From the NCBI RefSeq assembly GCF_001267885.1, contig NZ_CP012382.1:806001-870000 (forward strand): a DNA stretch of 64,000 bases, in the 5' to 3' direction. How positions within the stretch are numbered: the first letter of the stretch is position 1; every line of letters begins with the position of its first letter. The DNA is from Streptomyces ambofaciens ATCC 23877 (GTDB lineage Bacteria > Actinomycetota > Actinomycetes > Streptomycetales > Streptomycetaceae). A program made the position numbers and the translations under genes. Positions 56,217 through 64,000 of the stretch are shown here, piece by piece. The notes under the pieces were generated by a model. The model ran no database searches, was not told the DNA's origin, and saw only the letters and a list, made by a program, of their open reading frames with translations.

Positions 56217-58124
56217 ATGCGCGACCTCGCTCTCGCTCCCCCGGCCGTCCCGCCCCTGACCGGCGGGCTCGCCGACAGCCTCTTCGAGAGGGCCGCCCGC
56301 GAGCCGACCCTGCCGATGCTCGCCCGCCGTACCCACCCGGACTCCGCCGTCTGGCAGGAGGTGACGGCCGTGGAGTTCCGCGACGAGGTGGTCGACCTGG
56401 CCAAGGGGCTGATCGCGTGCGGGATCGCGCCGGGCGACCGGGTGGCGATCCTGGCCCGCACCCGGTACGAGTGGACGGTCTTCAGCTACGCGCTGTGGGC
56501 GGTGGGCGCCGAGGTCGTGCCGATCTATCCGACGTCCTCGCGCGACCAGGTCGAGTGGATCCTGCGGGACGCGGGCTGTGTGGCCGTGGTGGTCGAGGAC
56601 GAACAGAGCGTGATGACCGTCGGCTCGGTGTGCGCGTCGCTGCCGTCGCTGCGCCACGTCTGGCAGCTGGACGCGGGCGCGCTCGACACGGTCGTGGCGC
56701 GCGGCGAGTACCTGCCGTACACCACGGTCGACTCCATGCGCCGCATCGTGCTGCCGGACTCCACCGCGGTCGTCGCCTACACCTCGGGCACCTCCGGCCG
56801 TGCCATGGGCTGCGCGCTGAGCCACCGCAGCCTGGCCAGTCCGTGCGACACGCTCCTCGCCGGCTGGGGGCACACGGTGGCGCCCCCCGGTGAGCAGGGC
56901 GCCGTCCTCGCGTTCCTGCCCTTCTCGCACGTGTACGGGCTGATGATCCAGAGCCTGTGCGTCCGGGGCGGGCTGCTCATGGCGCACGAACCGGCGATGA
57001 CCGACGAGGCGCTCTCCTCGGCCCTGCGGACCTTCCGCCCCACGTACCTCTACGCCGTCCCGTCGGTGCTGGAGAAGCTCTACAAGAACTTCCTGCGCAC
57101 GGCACAGCAGGCGGGCCGGGGGGCGCTGTTCGAGCGGGCCGCCGGCACGGCGCGCGACTTCGCCGCCGCGCTGGAACGCCAGCGGCTGGGCCGGGGGGCG
57201 GGGCCGGGCTTCGACCTCCGTCTCCAGCACGCCCTGTACGAGCGGACGGTCTACCGCCGCCTGCGGACCGCGCTGGGCGGCCGGGTGCGCCGGGCGACGT
57301 CCGGCGGTTCACCGCTCAGCCGCGAGCTGTCCCTCTTCTACGAGGGCATCGGCGTGTACGTCCACGACGGCTACGGCCTGACGGAGACCAGCGGCGGGCT
57401 GACGATGCAGCCGCTGGGCCGGGAGAAGTCCGGCACCGTCGGACAGCCGCTGCCCGGCACGGAGATCCGGGTGGCCGACGACGGGGAGATCCTGGTGCGC
57501 GGGCCGTCGATGTTCCAGGGGTACGTCGGCGACGAGGCCGCCACCCGTCAGGTGCTGCGCGACGGCTGGCTGGCCACCGGGGACCTCGGGCACCTGGACG
57601 ACGAGAACTACCTGGCGATCACGGGCCGCAAGAAGGACGTCATCATCACCAGCGGCGGCAAGAGCGTGGCCCCGGCCGCCCTGGAGGAGCGGCTGCGCAT
57701 GCACCCGCTCGTCCACCAGGCCGTGGTCGTGGGTGACAACCGGCCCTGCGTCGGCGCACTGATCACGCTCGACCCGCAGTTCCTGACGCACTGGCGGGCG
57801 GGCCTGGCCCTCCAAGGGGACGCCCCGGCCCGCGAGGCACGCGAGGAGAACGCCCTGCGCGAGGAGGTCGCGCGGGCGGTCGCCGCGGCCAACAGCGCCG
57901 TGTCGCGTTCGGAGTCCATCCGGGTCTTCCGTGTCCTGCCGGAACCGTTCGACGTGGCCAACGGGCTGCTCACGCCGTCGATGAAACTCCGGCGGGACGA
58001 GATCGTGCGGACCTACGCCTTCGAGATCGACGCCATGTACGAGGCCCGGTCCCGGCGACCGCCCCAGGCGACGTTTCCGGAGCAGGCCGCCTGGGAGGAC
58101 TCGGACAACGTCTTCCTGCGCTGA
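56217..58124 (+). CDS. AMP-binding (long-chain acyl-CoA synthetase-like) protein
   Basis: 635 residues, ANL superfamily. The P-loop reads YTSGTSGRAMGC (residues about 188-199), with Met where most members have Lys. DGYGLTETSGGLTMQ (A5) and DGWLATGDLGHLD (A7) are intact, as is GRKKDVIITSGGKSVAPAALE (A8-A10), and the terminal catalytic Lys is in LTPSMKLRR. It would activate a fatty acid as acyl-adenylate and pass it to CoA. CAGGAG lies 7 nt before ATG 56217. The replaced P-loop lysine may lower ATP affinity. It has no carrier protein gene nearby. Confidence 0.9.
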   Translation: MRDLALAPPAVPPLTGGLADSLFERAAREPTLPMLARRTHPDSAVWQEVTAVEFRDEVVDLAKGLIACGIAPGDRVAILARTRYEWTVFSYALWAVGAEVVPIYPTSSRDQVEWILRDAGCVAVVVEDEQSVMTVGSVCASLPSLRHVWQLDAGALDTVVARGEYLPYTTVDSMRRIVLPDSTAVVAYTSGTSGRAMGCALSHRSLASPCDTLLAGWGHTVAPPGEQGAVLAFLPFSHVYGLMIQSLCVRGGLLMAHEPAMTDEALSSALRTFRPTYLYAVPSVLEKLYKNFLRTAQQAGRGALFERAAGTARDFAAALERQRLGRGAGPGFDLRLQHALYERTVYRRLRTALGGRVRRATSGGSPLSRELSLFYEGIGVYVHDGYGLTETSGGLTMQPLGREKSGTVGQPLPGTEIRVADDGEILVRGPSMFQGYVGDEAATRQVLRDGWLATGDLGHLDDENYLAITGRKKDVIITSGGKSVAPAALEERLRMHPLVHQAVVVGDNRPCVGALITLDPQFLTHWRAGLALQGDAPAREAREENALREEVARAVAAANSAVSRSESIRVFRVLPEPFDVANGLLTPSMKLRRDEIVRTYAFEIDAMYEARSRRPPQATFPEQAAWEDSDNVFLR

Positions 58125-58229
58125 CGCCCGGCGCTGACCGCCCGCTCGCCACGCCCGGTGACGCGCGCGGTGGGTGACGCCCCGTTCACCCCCGGCCACC
58201 GGCCCCGGGGTCCGGCACAACGAGGCGCG

Positions 58230-58280
58230 TAGGGTCGGCCCGCTCGGGAACTAAGAGACGAAGGGAATACGACGAAGGGA
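58230..58280 (+). promoter_or_regulatory. Possible promoter and direct repeat upstream of anti-sigma-type gene
   Basis: TAGGGT (58230-58235) could be a -10. The 10-bp sequence GACGAAGGGA occurs twice (58257-58266 and 58271-58280), 14 bp apart, in the leader. It may be an activator site. Confidence 0.3.
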
Positions 58281-58314
58281 CAACGCCCGGCATCGGCCGG
58301 GCCGGGAAGGCGAG

Positions 58315-58749
58315 ATGGCAGCCGAGTCGCGTTGGGACAGGACACTGGCTTCCGAGGAGATCACGAACCGCACCGCCAGCTTCACCGGAGAGCTGCACAA
58401 CGTGACCGGGGCACGCCTGGTCGCGGAGGAGTTCCTCTTCGATCTGGCCCGTGCGGCGCCACCCTCGGCGCCCGAGCACTGGGACGACATCCTTCTCGTC
58501 GTCACGGAGCTGGCGGCGAACGCGGTGCAGTACGCCCCCGGGCCCTTCCAGCTACGGCTGCGCCGCACCTTCGACGGGGTGCACGTGGTCATGCACGACA
58601 CCAGTACCACGGAGCCCGCGCCGCGCGCCTTCCACCCGAACAGCGGCGGCGGCGGCATCGGCTGGCATCTGATCCACACCCTGTCCGACCAGGTGAGCGT
58701 GGTCACGGGCGAGCGGGGCAAGGACATCCACGTCTTCCTGCCCTGGTGA
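58315..58749 (+). CDS. Anti-sigma-factor-type ATPase (RsbW-like HATPase)
   Basis: 144 residues. N box LLVVTELAANAVQYAPGPF and G box SGGGGIGWHLIHTLSDQ are both present, so ATP binding is likely. The family acts as serine kinase/anti-sigma factor for SigB-type sigma factors, or as a stand-alone ATPase in Streptomyces. GGGAAGG lies 6 nt before the ATG. It is convergent with a second HATPase gene (58787-59287), with 37 bp between them. The sigma factor at 41780 is a candidate partner, by analogy only. Confidence 0.85.
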   Translation: MAAESRWDRTLASEEITNRTASFTGELHNVTGARLVAEEFLFDLARAAPPSAPEHWDDILLVVTELAANAVQYAPGPFQLRLRRTFDGVHVVMHDTSTTEPAPRAFHPNSGGGGIGWHLIHTLSDQVSVVTGERGKDIHVFLPW

Positions 58750-58786
58750 CCGCGGCCTCCTGCCCGGGTGACCGCGGCCGCTCCGG

Positions 58787-59287
58787 TCAGCGGGCGCCCG
58801 TGTCCCGCAGGGGCACCAGCGCCCTGATGGTCTTGCCGCCCTCCGGGCGCCGGTCGACCGCGATGTCCCGGGTCAGGCGGGCCACGAGCGGCCAGCCGTA
58901 GCCGCTGCCCCGGTGCGTGGTGGGGAAGGCGTGCACGGCCCGGGGCACCACCGCGCTGTTGTCGTGGACGGCGATCCACACGCCCTCGCCCGTCGGCCGG
59001 ACCTCGAAGCCGGCCAGCCCCTCGCCGTGCCGGATGGCGTTGGTGACCAGCTCCGAGACCACCAGCAGCAGGTCGACGACGTCTTCCTCCCGCACCCCGC
59101 GACCCGCACCCCAGTGCGTGCGGGCCACCGACTCCGCGTACGCGCGCGCGGTGGCCGCGCTGGTCACGGAGCCCGCCCCCGGTGCCTCGGCAGGGGGCGA
59201 GCCCGTACCTGCCGAGGCCGTGGTGATCCCGTCGATCGGTTTCATGTCAGTGGTGTCCCTGGTGTTCGCCGTACCGTCGTTCGGCAC
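58787..59287 (-). CDS. Anti-sigma-factor-type ATPase (HATPase)
   Basis: 166 residues. After a 40-residue Thr/Pro/Ala-rich N-tail, the fold has YAESVARTHWGAGRGVREED, then N box LLLVVSELVTNAIRHGEGL and G box THRGSGYGWPLVARL. It is a second RsbW/SpoIIAB-like ATPase, differing from its convergent neighbour by its N-tail. GTG 59287 starts 4 nt after the stop of the PRC-barrel gene, so the two form an operon; ATG 59245 is an alternative that drops 14 residues. It probably controls a sigma factor or a phosphatase pathway. Confidence 0.83.
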   Translation of the reverse strand: MPNDGTANTRDTTDMKPIDGITTASAGTGSPPAEAPGAGSVTSAATARAYAESVARTHWGAGRGVREEDVVDLLLVVSELVTNAIRHGEGLAGFEVRPTGEGVWIAVHDNSAVVPRAVHAFPTTHRGSGYGWPLVARLTRDIAVDRRPEGGKTIRALVPLRDTGAR

Positions 59288-59291
59288 CGGG

Positions 59292-59663
59292 TCATTCCGC
59301 GGTGGTCTCCCGCGGCGGCAGCCGATGGTAGTAGTCGCCGACGGACGCCAGGTACTCCCGGTCCATCGTCTCGCTGTCGGTCCGGAACCGGGGCGCGGCC
59401 TTGACCTCCGCCCTGGTGCAGGCCACCGTGACCGTGCGGGCCTCGGTGTCGATGCCCCGGACCATGCCGACCGGCACGAGCACGCTCCGGCCGAAGACCC
59501 AGACGCCGGTGTCGACGACCAGGTGCCGCATGCCGAAGTGTTCGGCCTGCCGGTCGACGTGACCGATGGTGCCGTCGCCGGCGACGACGGTGCAGCCCGT
59601 CAGGTCCTGTCCCTCCACGTGACCGCTGCCCACCGCGTACGACCAGATGCTCTCCATCGGCAC
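59292..59663 (-). CDS. PRC-barrel domain protein
   Basis: 123 residues. WSYAVGSGHVEGQDLTGCTV, GTIGHVDRQAEHFGMRHLVVDTGVWVFG and VLVPVGMVRGIDTEARTVTV give the beta-barrel pattern of PRC domains, which act in RNA processing and photosynthetic reaction centres and are widespread in actinobacteria. The TRAEVKAAPRFRTDSETMDRE tail is helical. AAGGGA lies 4 nt before GTG 59663; ATG 59657 is the alternative. Operon with the downstream HATPase. It may bind a ligand or protein partner in stress response. The function is unknown. Confidence 0.8.
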   Translation of the reverse strand: MPMESIWSYAVGSGHVEGQDLTGCTVVAGDGTIGHVDRQAEHFGMRHLVVDTGVWVFGRSVLVPVGMVRGIDTEARTVTVACTRAEVKAAPRFRTDSETMDREYLASVGDYYHRLPPRETTAE

Positions 59664-60045
59664 GCTGTCCCTTTCCTCCCGTGTCGGTGATGACGACTGT
59701 GGGGCCGGGCGGACGCCACGGGCCGGTCCGGCTCCACAGCAGCGGATACCCGGCCGGGGCCGCCGCATTCGGTCCGGCCGCGGATCGGCCGCGGGAAATC
59801 CGGCCGGGTACCCGCCGACCGGCCCTCCATGCACACCGTGCCTCGTCCGAGCACCGTTCTCCGCCCTCTGGCATCCCGCTTTGGTGCACGCCCCGCACCT
59901 GGGTTAGCCTCTGGCGTATTTTTCTCATGGGGCAGATCCGTGAACTGCGGAAATGCGCGCGCAGCAGGCCGGACCGCGCGATCGGTCCGGAGGGGGTTCC
60001 GAGTCCTCGCTCCGAGGGCTCCTGGGGAGCGGAACGAGGGTGCGA
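59664..60045. other. 382-bp region with kinase promoter and leader ORF
   Basis: This region separates the PRC-barrel gene from the hybrid kinase. It contains a consensus-like promoter (59881-59910) and a possible 40-residue leader ORF (59927-60049); the rest shows no gene. Confidence 0.6.
59881..59910 (+). promoter_or_regulatory. HrdB-type promoter for the hybrid kinase
   Basis: TTGGTG (59881-59886), an 18-bp spacer and TAGCCT (59905-59910). The predicted transcript start is near 59917, about 130 nt before the kinase ATG, leaving a long leader. Confidence 0.6.
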
Positions 60046-60049
60046 ATGA
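59927..60049 (+). CDS. Possible leader ORF coupled to hybrid kinase
   Basis: An open frame of 40 residues (MGQIRELRKCARSRPDRAIG and on) lies 10 nt after the predicted transcript start and has no Shine-Dalgarno. Its stop codon overlaps the kinase ATG (ATGA), and the kinase has its own GAGGG site 5 nt upstream. The peptide is rich in Arg and Ser with two Cys, and does not look like a regulatory leader with codon runs. It could be a translational coupling device or a chance frame. Confidence 0.35.
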   Translation: MGQIRELRKCARSRPDRAIGPEGVPSPRSEGSWGAERGCE

Positions 60050-63000
60050 CCAGCGACAGCACCGGGACCGTGGAATCGGTTCCGGGCGATCAGGAGTTGC
60101 GCCGTCTGCTGGCGGGCCTGACCGCCGTACGGGACGGCGACTTCGGCACCCGCCTGCCGGACGAGGCGGACGGCCTGATGGGTGACATCGCCAAGGTCTT
60201 CAACGGCATGGTGGACCAGTTGTCCGTGTTCACCTCGGAGGTCACCCGGGTGGCCCGCGAGGTCGGCACCGAGGGGACCCTCGGCGGGCAGGCCAGGGTG
60301 CCGGGGGTGTCGGGCACCTGGGCCGACCTGACGGACTCGGTCAACGCCATGGCGGGCAACCTGACCACCCAGGTCCGCGACATCGCCCAGGTCGCCACCG
60401 CCGTGGCCAAGGGCGACCTCTCGCAGAAGATCGACGTGGACGCCCGCGGCGAGATCCTGGAGCTGAAGAACACCATCAACACGATGGTCGACCAGCTCTC
60501 CGCCTTCGCCGACGAGGTCACCCGCGTCGCCCGCGAGGTCGGCACCGACGGACGGCTCGGCGGCCAGGCCGACGTGCAGGGCGTCAAGGGCACGTGGCGC
60601 GACCTCACCGACTCGGTGAACTTCATGGCGGGCAACCTGACCAACCAGGTCCGCAACGTCGCCCAGGTCGCCACCGCCGTGGCCAAGGGCGACCTGTCGC
60701 AGAAGATCACCGTGGACGCCCGCGGCGAGATCCTGGAGCTCAAGAACACCATCAACACGATGGTCGACCAGCTCTCCGCCTTCGCCGACGAGGTCACCCG
60801 CGTCGCCCGCGAGGTCGGCACGGCCGGGAACCTGGGCGGACAGGCGCAGGTGCGCGGGGTCTCGGGCACCTGGAAGGACCTCACCGACAACGTCAACGTG
60901 ATGGCGTCGAACCTGACGGGGCAGGTCCGCTCCATCGCCCAGGTCGCCACCGCCGTGGCGCGCGGCGACCTCTCGCAGCGGATCACGGTCGAGGCCAAGG
61001 GCGAGGTCGCCGCGCTGGCCGACGTCATCAACACGATGGTCGACACGCTGTCGGCCTTCGCCGACGAGGTCACCCGCGTCGCCCGCGAGGTCGGCACCGA
61101 GGGACGGCTCGGCGGCCAGGCGCACGTGCCGAACGTCGCCGGCACCTGGAAGGACCTCACCGACAACGTCAACTCCATGGCCAACAACCTCACCGGCCAG
61201 GTGCGCAACATCGCGCTGGTGACGACCGCGGTGGCCCGGGGCGACCTGTCGAAGAAGATCGACGTCGACGCGCGGGGCGAGATCCTGGAGCTGAAGACGA
61301 CGATCAACACGATGGTCGACCAGCTCTCCGCCTTCGCCGACGAGGTCACCCGCGTCGCCCGCGAGGTCGGCACCGAGGGACGGCTCGGCGGCCAGGCGGA
61401 GGTCGAGGGTGTCTCCGGCACCTGGAAGCGCCTCACGGAGAACGTCAACGAGCTGGCGGGCAACCTCACACGGCAGGTCCGCGCGATCGCGGAGGTCACC
61501 TCGGCCGTCGCCGAGGGCGACCTGACGCGCTCCATCAACGTGGAGGCGTCCGGCGAGGTCGCCGAGCTCAAGGACAACATCAACGCGATGGTGCAGTCCC
61601 TGCGCGAGACCACCCGGGCCAATCAGGAGCAGGACTGGCTCAAGACCAACCTCGCCCGTATCTCCGGCCTGATGCAGGGACACCGCGACCTGCCCGTGGT
61701 CGCCGAGCTGATCATGGACGAGCTGGTGCCGCTGGTGGCCGCCCAGTACGGCGCCTTCTACCTGGCGGAGGACGGCGCCGAGGGCCCCGAGCTGCGGCTG
61801 GTCGGCTCGTACGGCTACCCGGAGGACTCGGCCAAGCCCACCCGCATCGCCTTCGGCCGCACCCTGGTCGGCCAGGCCGCGCGCAGCCGCCGCACCATCG
61901 TGGTGGACGAGCTGCCGCCGGGTTACGTGACCATCTCCTCGGGGCTCGGCGAGGTGGTCCCCACCGCTCTGGTGCTGGTGCCCATCGTGGTCGAGGGACA
62001 GGTCCTGGGGGTCATCGAGCTGGCGTCGGTCGCTCCGTTCACGCAGATCAACCGGGACTTCCTGGAACTGCTGATGGAGACCATCGGCGTGAACGTCAAC
62101 ACGATCGTGGCCAACGCGCGCACCGACGAACTGCTCGCCGAGTCGCAGCGCCTGACCGCCGAGCTCCAGGCCCGCTCCGCGGAGCTGCAGGTGCAGCAGG
62201 AGGAGCTGCAGCGCTCCAACGCCGAGCTGGAGGACAAGGCGTCCCTGCTGGCGACGCAGAACCGGGACATCGAGGCGAAGAACCTGCAGATCGAGCAGGC
62301 GCGCCAGGAGCTGGAGGCCCGTGCCCAGCAGCTGTCGCTGGCCTCGAAGTACAAGTCGGAGTTCCTGGCGAACATGAGCCACGAGCTGCGCACCCCGCTG
62401 AACAGTCTGCTGATCCTCGCCCAGCTGCTCGCGCAGAACCCGTCGCGCAACCTCACCCCGAAGCAGGTCGAATACGCGGGCATCATCCACTCCGCGGGCT
62501 CGGACCTGCTCCAGCTGATCAACGACATCCTGGACCTGTCGAAGGTCGAGGCGGGGAAGATGGACGTCTCCCCCGAGCGGGTGACGCTGCGGCAGCTCAT
62601 CGAGTACGTCGAGGCCACCTTCCGGCCCATGACGACGCAGAAGGGCCTGCAGTTCACGGTGTCGACGGCCGCCGGGGCGCCGGCGGACCTGCTGACGGAC
62701 GACTCCCGGCTGCGTCAGGTGCTGCGCAACCTGCTGTCCAACGCGGTGAAGTTCACCGAGCGGGGCGGGGTGGAGCTGGCCGTCGAGCCGGCGCACGACG
62801 ACGAGGTGCCCCCGGGCGTGGTCCGGGGCGGTGCCGTCGTGGCCTTCCGGGTGAAGGACACCGGCATCGGCATCCCCGAACAGAACCTGGAGTCGATCTT
62901 CGGCGCCTTCCAGCAGGCGGACGGCACGACCAGCCGCAAGTACGGCGGCACCGGACTCGGCCTGTCCATCACCCGGGAGATGGCCCAGCTGCTCGGCGGC

Positions 63001-64000
63001 GCCGTCACCGTGGACAGCACCCCCGACCGGGGCAGCACCTTCACCCTGTTCCTGCCGGCGGCCCGGCCCGACTTCGAGGACCTGCTGGCGCGGGGCCCGG
63101 AGCACGTGCCGGCCGAGTCGCCGGCCGACGTGCTCACCCGCCCGGCGCCGGTGCCCGAGCTCACGAGCGGCCAGCGGCAGCGCCCCCGGCGGCTGCTCGT
63201 CGTCGAGGAGCGTCCGCGCGGTCTGCTGACCCTCGTGGCGGAGAGCGTGATCACCGACCTGACGCACGGACGCGACGACGCGGGCGACCGGCCGCCCCTC
63301 GACGTCATCACGGCCGTCGGGGCGCAGGAGGCCGCGGGGGCGCTGGCGGCCGAGCCGTGCCACTGCGTCGTCCTGGAGCTGGGCATGCGGGACGACGAGG
63401 CGTCCCGCTTCCTGCGGGCTCTGCGGGGCGACTCGGCGCTGGCGAGCGTGCCGGTGCTGGTGCACAGCGGTCACCGTGCGGACGCGGCCCTGGAGGAGAG
63501 CCTGCGTTCGGGCACGCAGGACGGGGCGCTGGAGTTCCTGTCCAGCCTCGACGAGCTGCGGGAGCGCATCGCGCTGCACCTGGCCGCCGAGGAGCCCGGG
63601 GACGTGCTCTCCCTGGTCCGGCCCGAGGAACCGCAGTACCTGGCCCCGCAGACCGTGGACGACTCGTCCGCCGGGCGCACCGTCCTCGTCGTCGACGACG
63701 ACGCGCGCAACCTCTTCGCGCTCAGCGGCATCCTGGAGCTGCACGGCTTCCGGGTCCTGCACGCGGAGAACGGACGCCGGGGCATCGAGACGCTGATCGA
63801 CCACCCGGAGGTCGCGCTCGTCCTCATGGACGTGATGATGCCGGAGATGGACGGCTACACGGCGACCGCCGAGATCCGCCGCATCCCCCGGTACGCGGAG
63901 CTGCCGATCATCGCCGTCACCGCGAAGGCGATGCCCGGCGACCGGGAGAAGAGCCTCGCCTCGGGCGCCAGTGACTACGTCACCAAGCCCGTCGACACCC
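60046..64000 (+). CDS. Giant soluble hybrid histidine kinase with poly-HAMP repeats (3' end outside window)
   Basis: At least 1318 residues; the frame is open at the right edge. Five 92-residue repeats (residues 55-514, with [20 protein letters not shown] at each unit start) form a poly-HAMP array without membrane segments. A GAF domain (about 532-695), a coiled coil (695-770), HisKA with His779 in [11 protein letters not shown], a HATPase (about 850-1005; [20 protein letters not shown]), and two receiver domains follow. The first receiver (about 1045-1178) lacks the acceptor Asp; the second has Asp1262 in [13 protein letters not shown]. The plan resembles fungal Nik1/OS-1 osmosensors. GAGGG precedes the ATG. 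Confidence 0.95.
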   Translation, partial: MTSDSTGTVESVPGDQELRRLLAGLTAVRDGDFGTRLPDEADGLMGDIAKVFNGMVDQLSVFTSEVTRVAREVGTEGTLGGQARVPGVSGTWADLTDSVNAMAGNLTTQVRDIAQVATAVAKGDLSQKIDVDARGEILELKNTINTMVDQLSAFADEVTRVAREVGTDGRLGGQADVQGVKGTWRDLTDSVNFMAGNLTNQVRNVAQVATAVAKGDLSQKITVDARGEILELKNTINTMVDQLSAFADEVTRVAREVGTAGNLGGQAQVRGVSGTWKDLTDNVNVMASNLTGQVRSIAQVATAVARGDLSQRITVEAKGEVAALADVINTMVDTLSAFADEVTRVAREVGTEGRLGGQAHVPNVAGTWKDLTDNVNSMANNLTGQVRNIALVTTAVARGDLSKKIDVDARGEILELKTTINTMVDQLSAFADEVTRVAREVGTEGRLGGQAEVEGVSGTWKRLTENVNELAGNLTRQVRAIAEVTSAVAEGDLTRSINVEASGEVAELKDNINAMVQSLRETTRANQEQDWLKTNLARISGLMQGHRDLPVVAELIMDELVPLVAAQYGAFYLAEDGAEGPELRLVGSYGYPEDSAKPTRIAFGRTLVGQAARSRRTIVVDELPPGYVTISSGLGEVVPTALVLVPIVVEGQVLGVIELASVAPFTQINRDFLELLMETIGVNVNTIVANARTDELLAESQRLTAELQARSAELQVQQEELQRSNAELEDKASLLATQNRDIEAKNLQIEQARQELEARAQQLSLASKYKSEFLANMSHELRTPLNSLLILAQLLAQNPSRNLTPKQVEYAGIIHSAGSDLLQLINDILDLSKVEAGKMDVSPERVTLRQLIEYVEATFRPMTTQKGLQFTVSTAAGAPADLLTDDSRLRQVLRNLLSNAVKFTERGGVELAVEPAHDDEVPPGVVRGGAVVAFRVKDTGIGIPEQNLESIFGAFQQADGTTSRKYGGTGLGLSITREMAQLLGGAVTVDSTPDRGSTFTLFLPAARPDFEDLLARGPEHVPAESPADVLTRPAPVPELTSGQRQRPRRLLVVEERPRGLLTLVAESVITDLTHGRDDAGDRPPLDVITAVGAQEAAGALAAEPCHCVVLELGMRDDEASRFLRALRGDSALASVPVLVHSGHRADAALEESLRSGTQDGALEFLSSLDELRERIALHLAAEEPGDVLSLVRPEEPQYLAPQTVDDSSAGRTVLVVDDDARNLFALSGILELHGFRVLHAENGRRGIETLIDHPEVALVLMDVMMPEMDGYTATAEIRRIPRYAELPIIAVTAKAMPGDREKSLASGASDYVTKPVDT
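60208..61587 (+). repeat. Five tandem 276-bp HAMP-encoding repeats
   Basis: Start codons of the MVDQLS-like motif occur at 60208, 60484, 60760, 61036 and 61312, with the sixth related point at 61588, exactly 276 bp apart. Long stretches such as gacgaggtcacccgcgtcgc are identical between copies. Copy number could vary by recombination. Confidence 0.95.

Noticed and set aside
60208..61587. The 276-bp repeats as a mobile or CRISPR-like array
   Set aside because: They are contiguous, in one reading frame, and encode HAMP modules.
59242..63804. Open frame of 1520 codons opposite the hybrid kinase
   Set aside because: It mirrors the tandem repeats of the sense gene and has no independent start or domain.

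Overview
The window is very GC-rich actinobacterial DNA. GC-biased third codon positions, many GTG starts, mycothiol-type enzymes and the GlgE alpha-glucan pathway point to the genus Streptomyces. Gene content (stress signalling, carbohydrate storage, exporters, single metabolic enzymes) suggests an accessory or arm-proximal part of the chromosome. This placement is inference from content only. I see no rRNA, tRNA, IS element or CRISPR array.

1-9,100: small secreted proteins, an ABC exporter pair, a polyprenyl synthetase, a SRPBCC protein, a PP2C phosphatase, and a compact overlapping operon of nucleotidyltransferase, BON-like protein and calcineurin-like phosphoesterase (6604-8365). 9,100-18,500: single membrane and metabolic genes, including a sugar-nucleotide epimerase relative with altered catalytic residues, an MFS pump, an ArsB/SLC13-type transporter with an apparent CTG start, a fructosamine kinase relative and a catalase.

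18,800-28,950: a TetR regulator with a palindromic operator candidate, followed by SDR and zinc ADH genes; then a P450, a PucR-type regulator, a YciO/Sua5 protein, a large phosphoesterase, a TauD-type dioxygenase and an aldo-keto reductase. 29,000-39,000: a PAS-GAF-SpoIIE-HATPase regulator, a coupled DoxX/peroxiredoxin pair, AraC and TetR regulators each divergent from an MFS pump, a MarR regulator and an ATP-dependent DNA ligase.

39,100-46,900: a secreted NPP1/NLP-like protein, a hydroxymethylbilane synthase, a SigB/F-type sigma factor, an ANTAR protein, a glyoxalase-like protein, and glgX co-translated with an ATP-binding-like regulator. 47,200-54,600 is the GlgE module: glgE, treS, maltokinase and glgB in one operon. 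Together TreS (trehalose to maltose), maltokinase (maltose 1-phosphate), GlgE (polymer extension), GlgB (branching) and divergent GlgX (debranching) can make and remodel storage alpha-glucan.

54,600-64,000: a YbdK-type carboxylate-amine ligase, an acyl-CoA-synthetase-like enzyme with an unusual P-loop, two anti-sigma-type ATPases, a PRC-barrel protein and the start of a giant soluble hybrid histidine kinase with five 276-bp (92-residue) HAMP repeats. Its coding region runs off the right edge. The high density of PP2C/SpoIIE phosphatases, HATPase proteins, a SigB-type sigma factor and this Nik1-like kinase suggests a general or osmotic stress signalling neighbourhood. Several genes look leaderless, with a TAnnnT hexamer 6-8 nt before the start codon.
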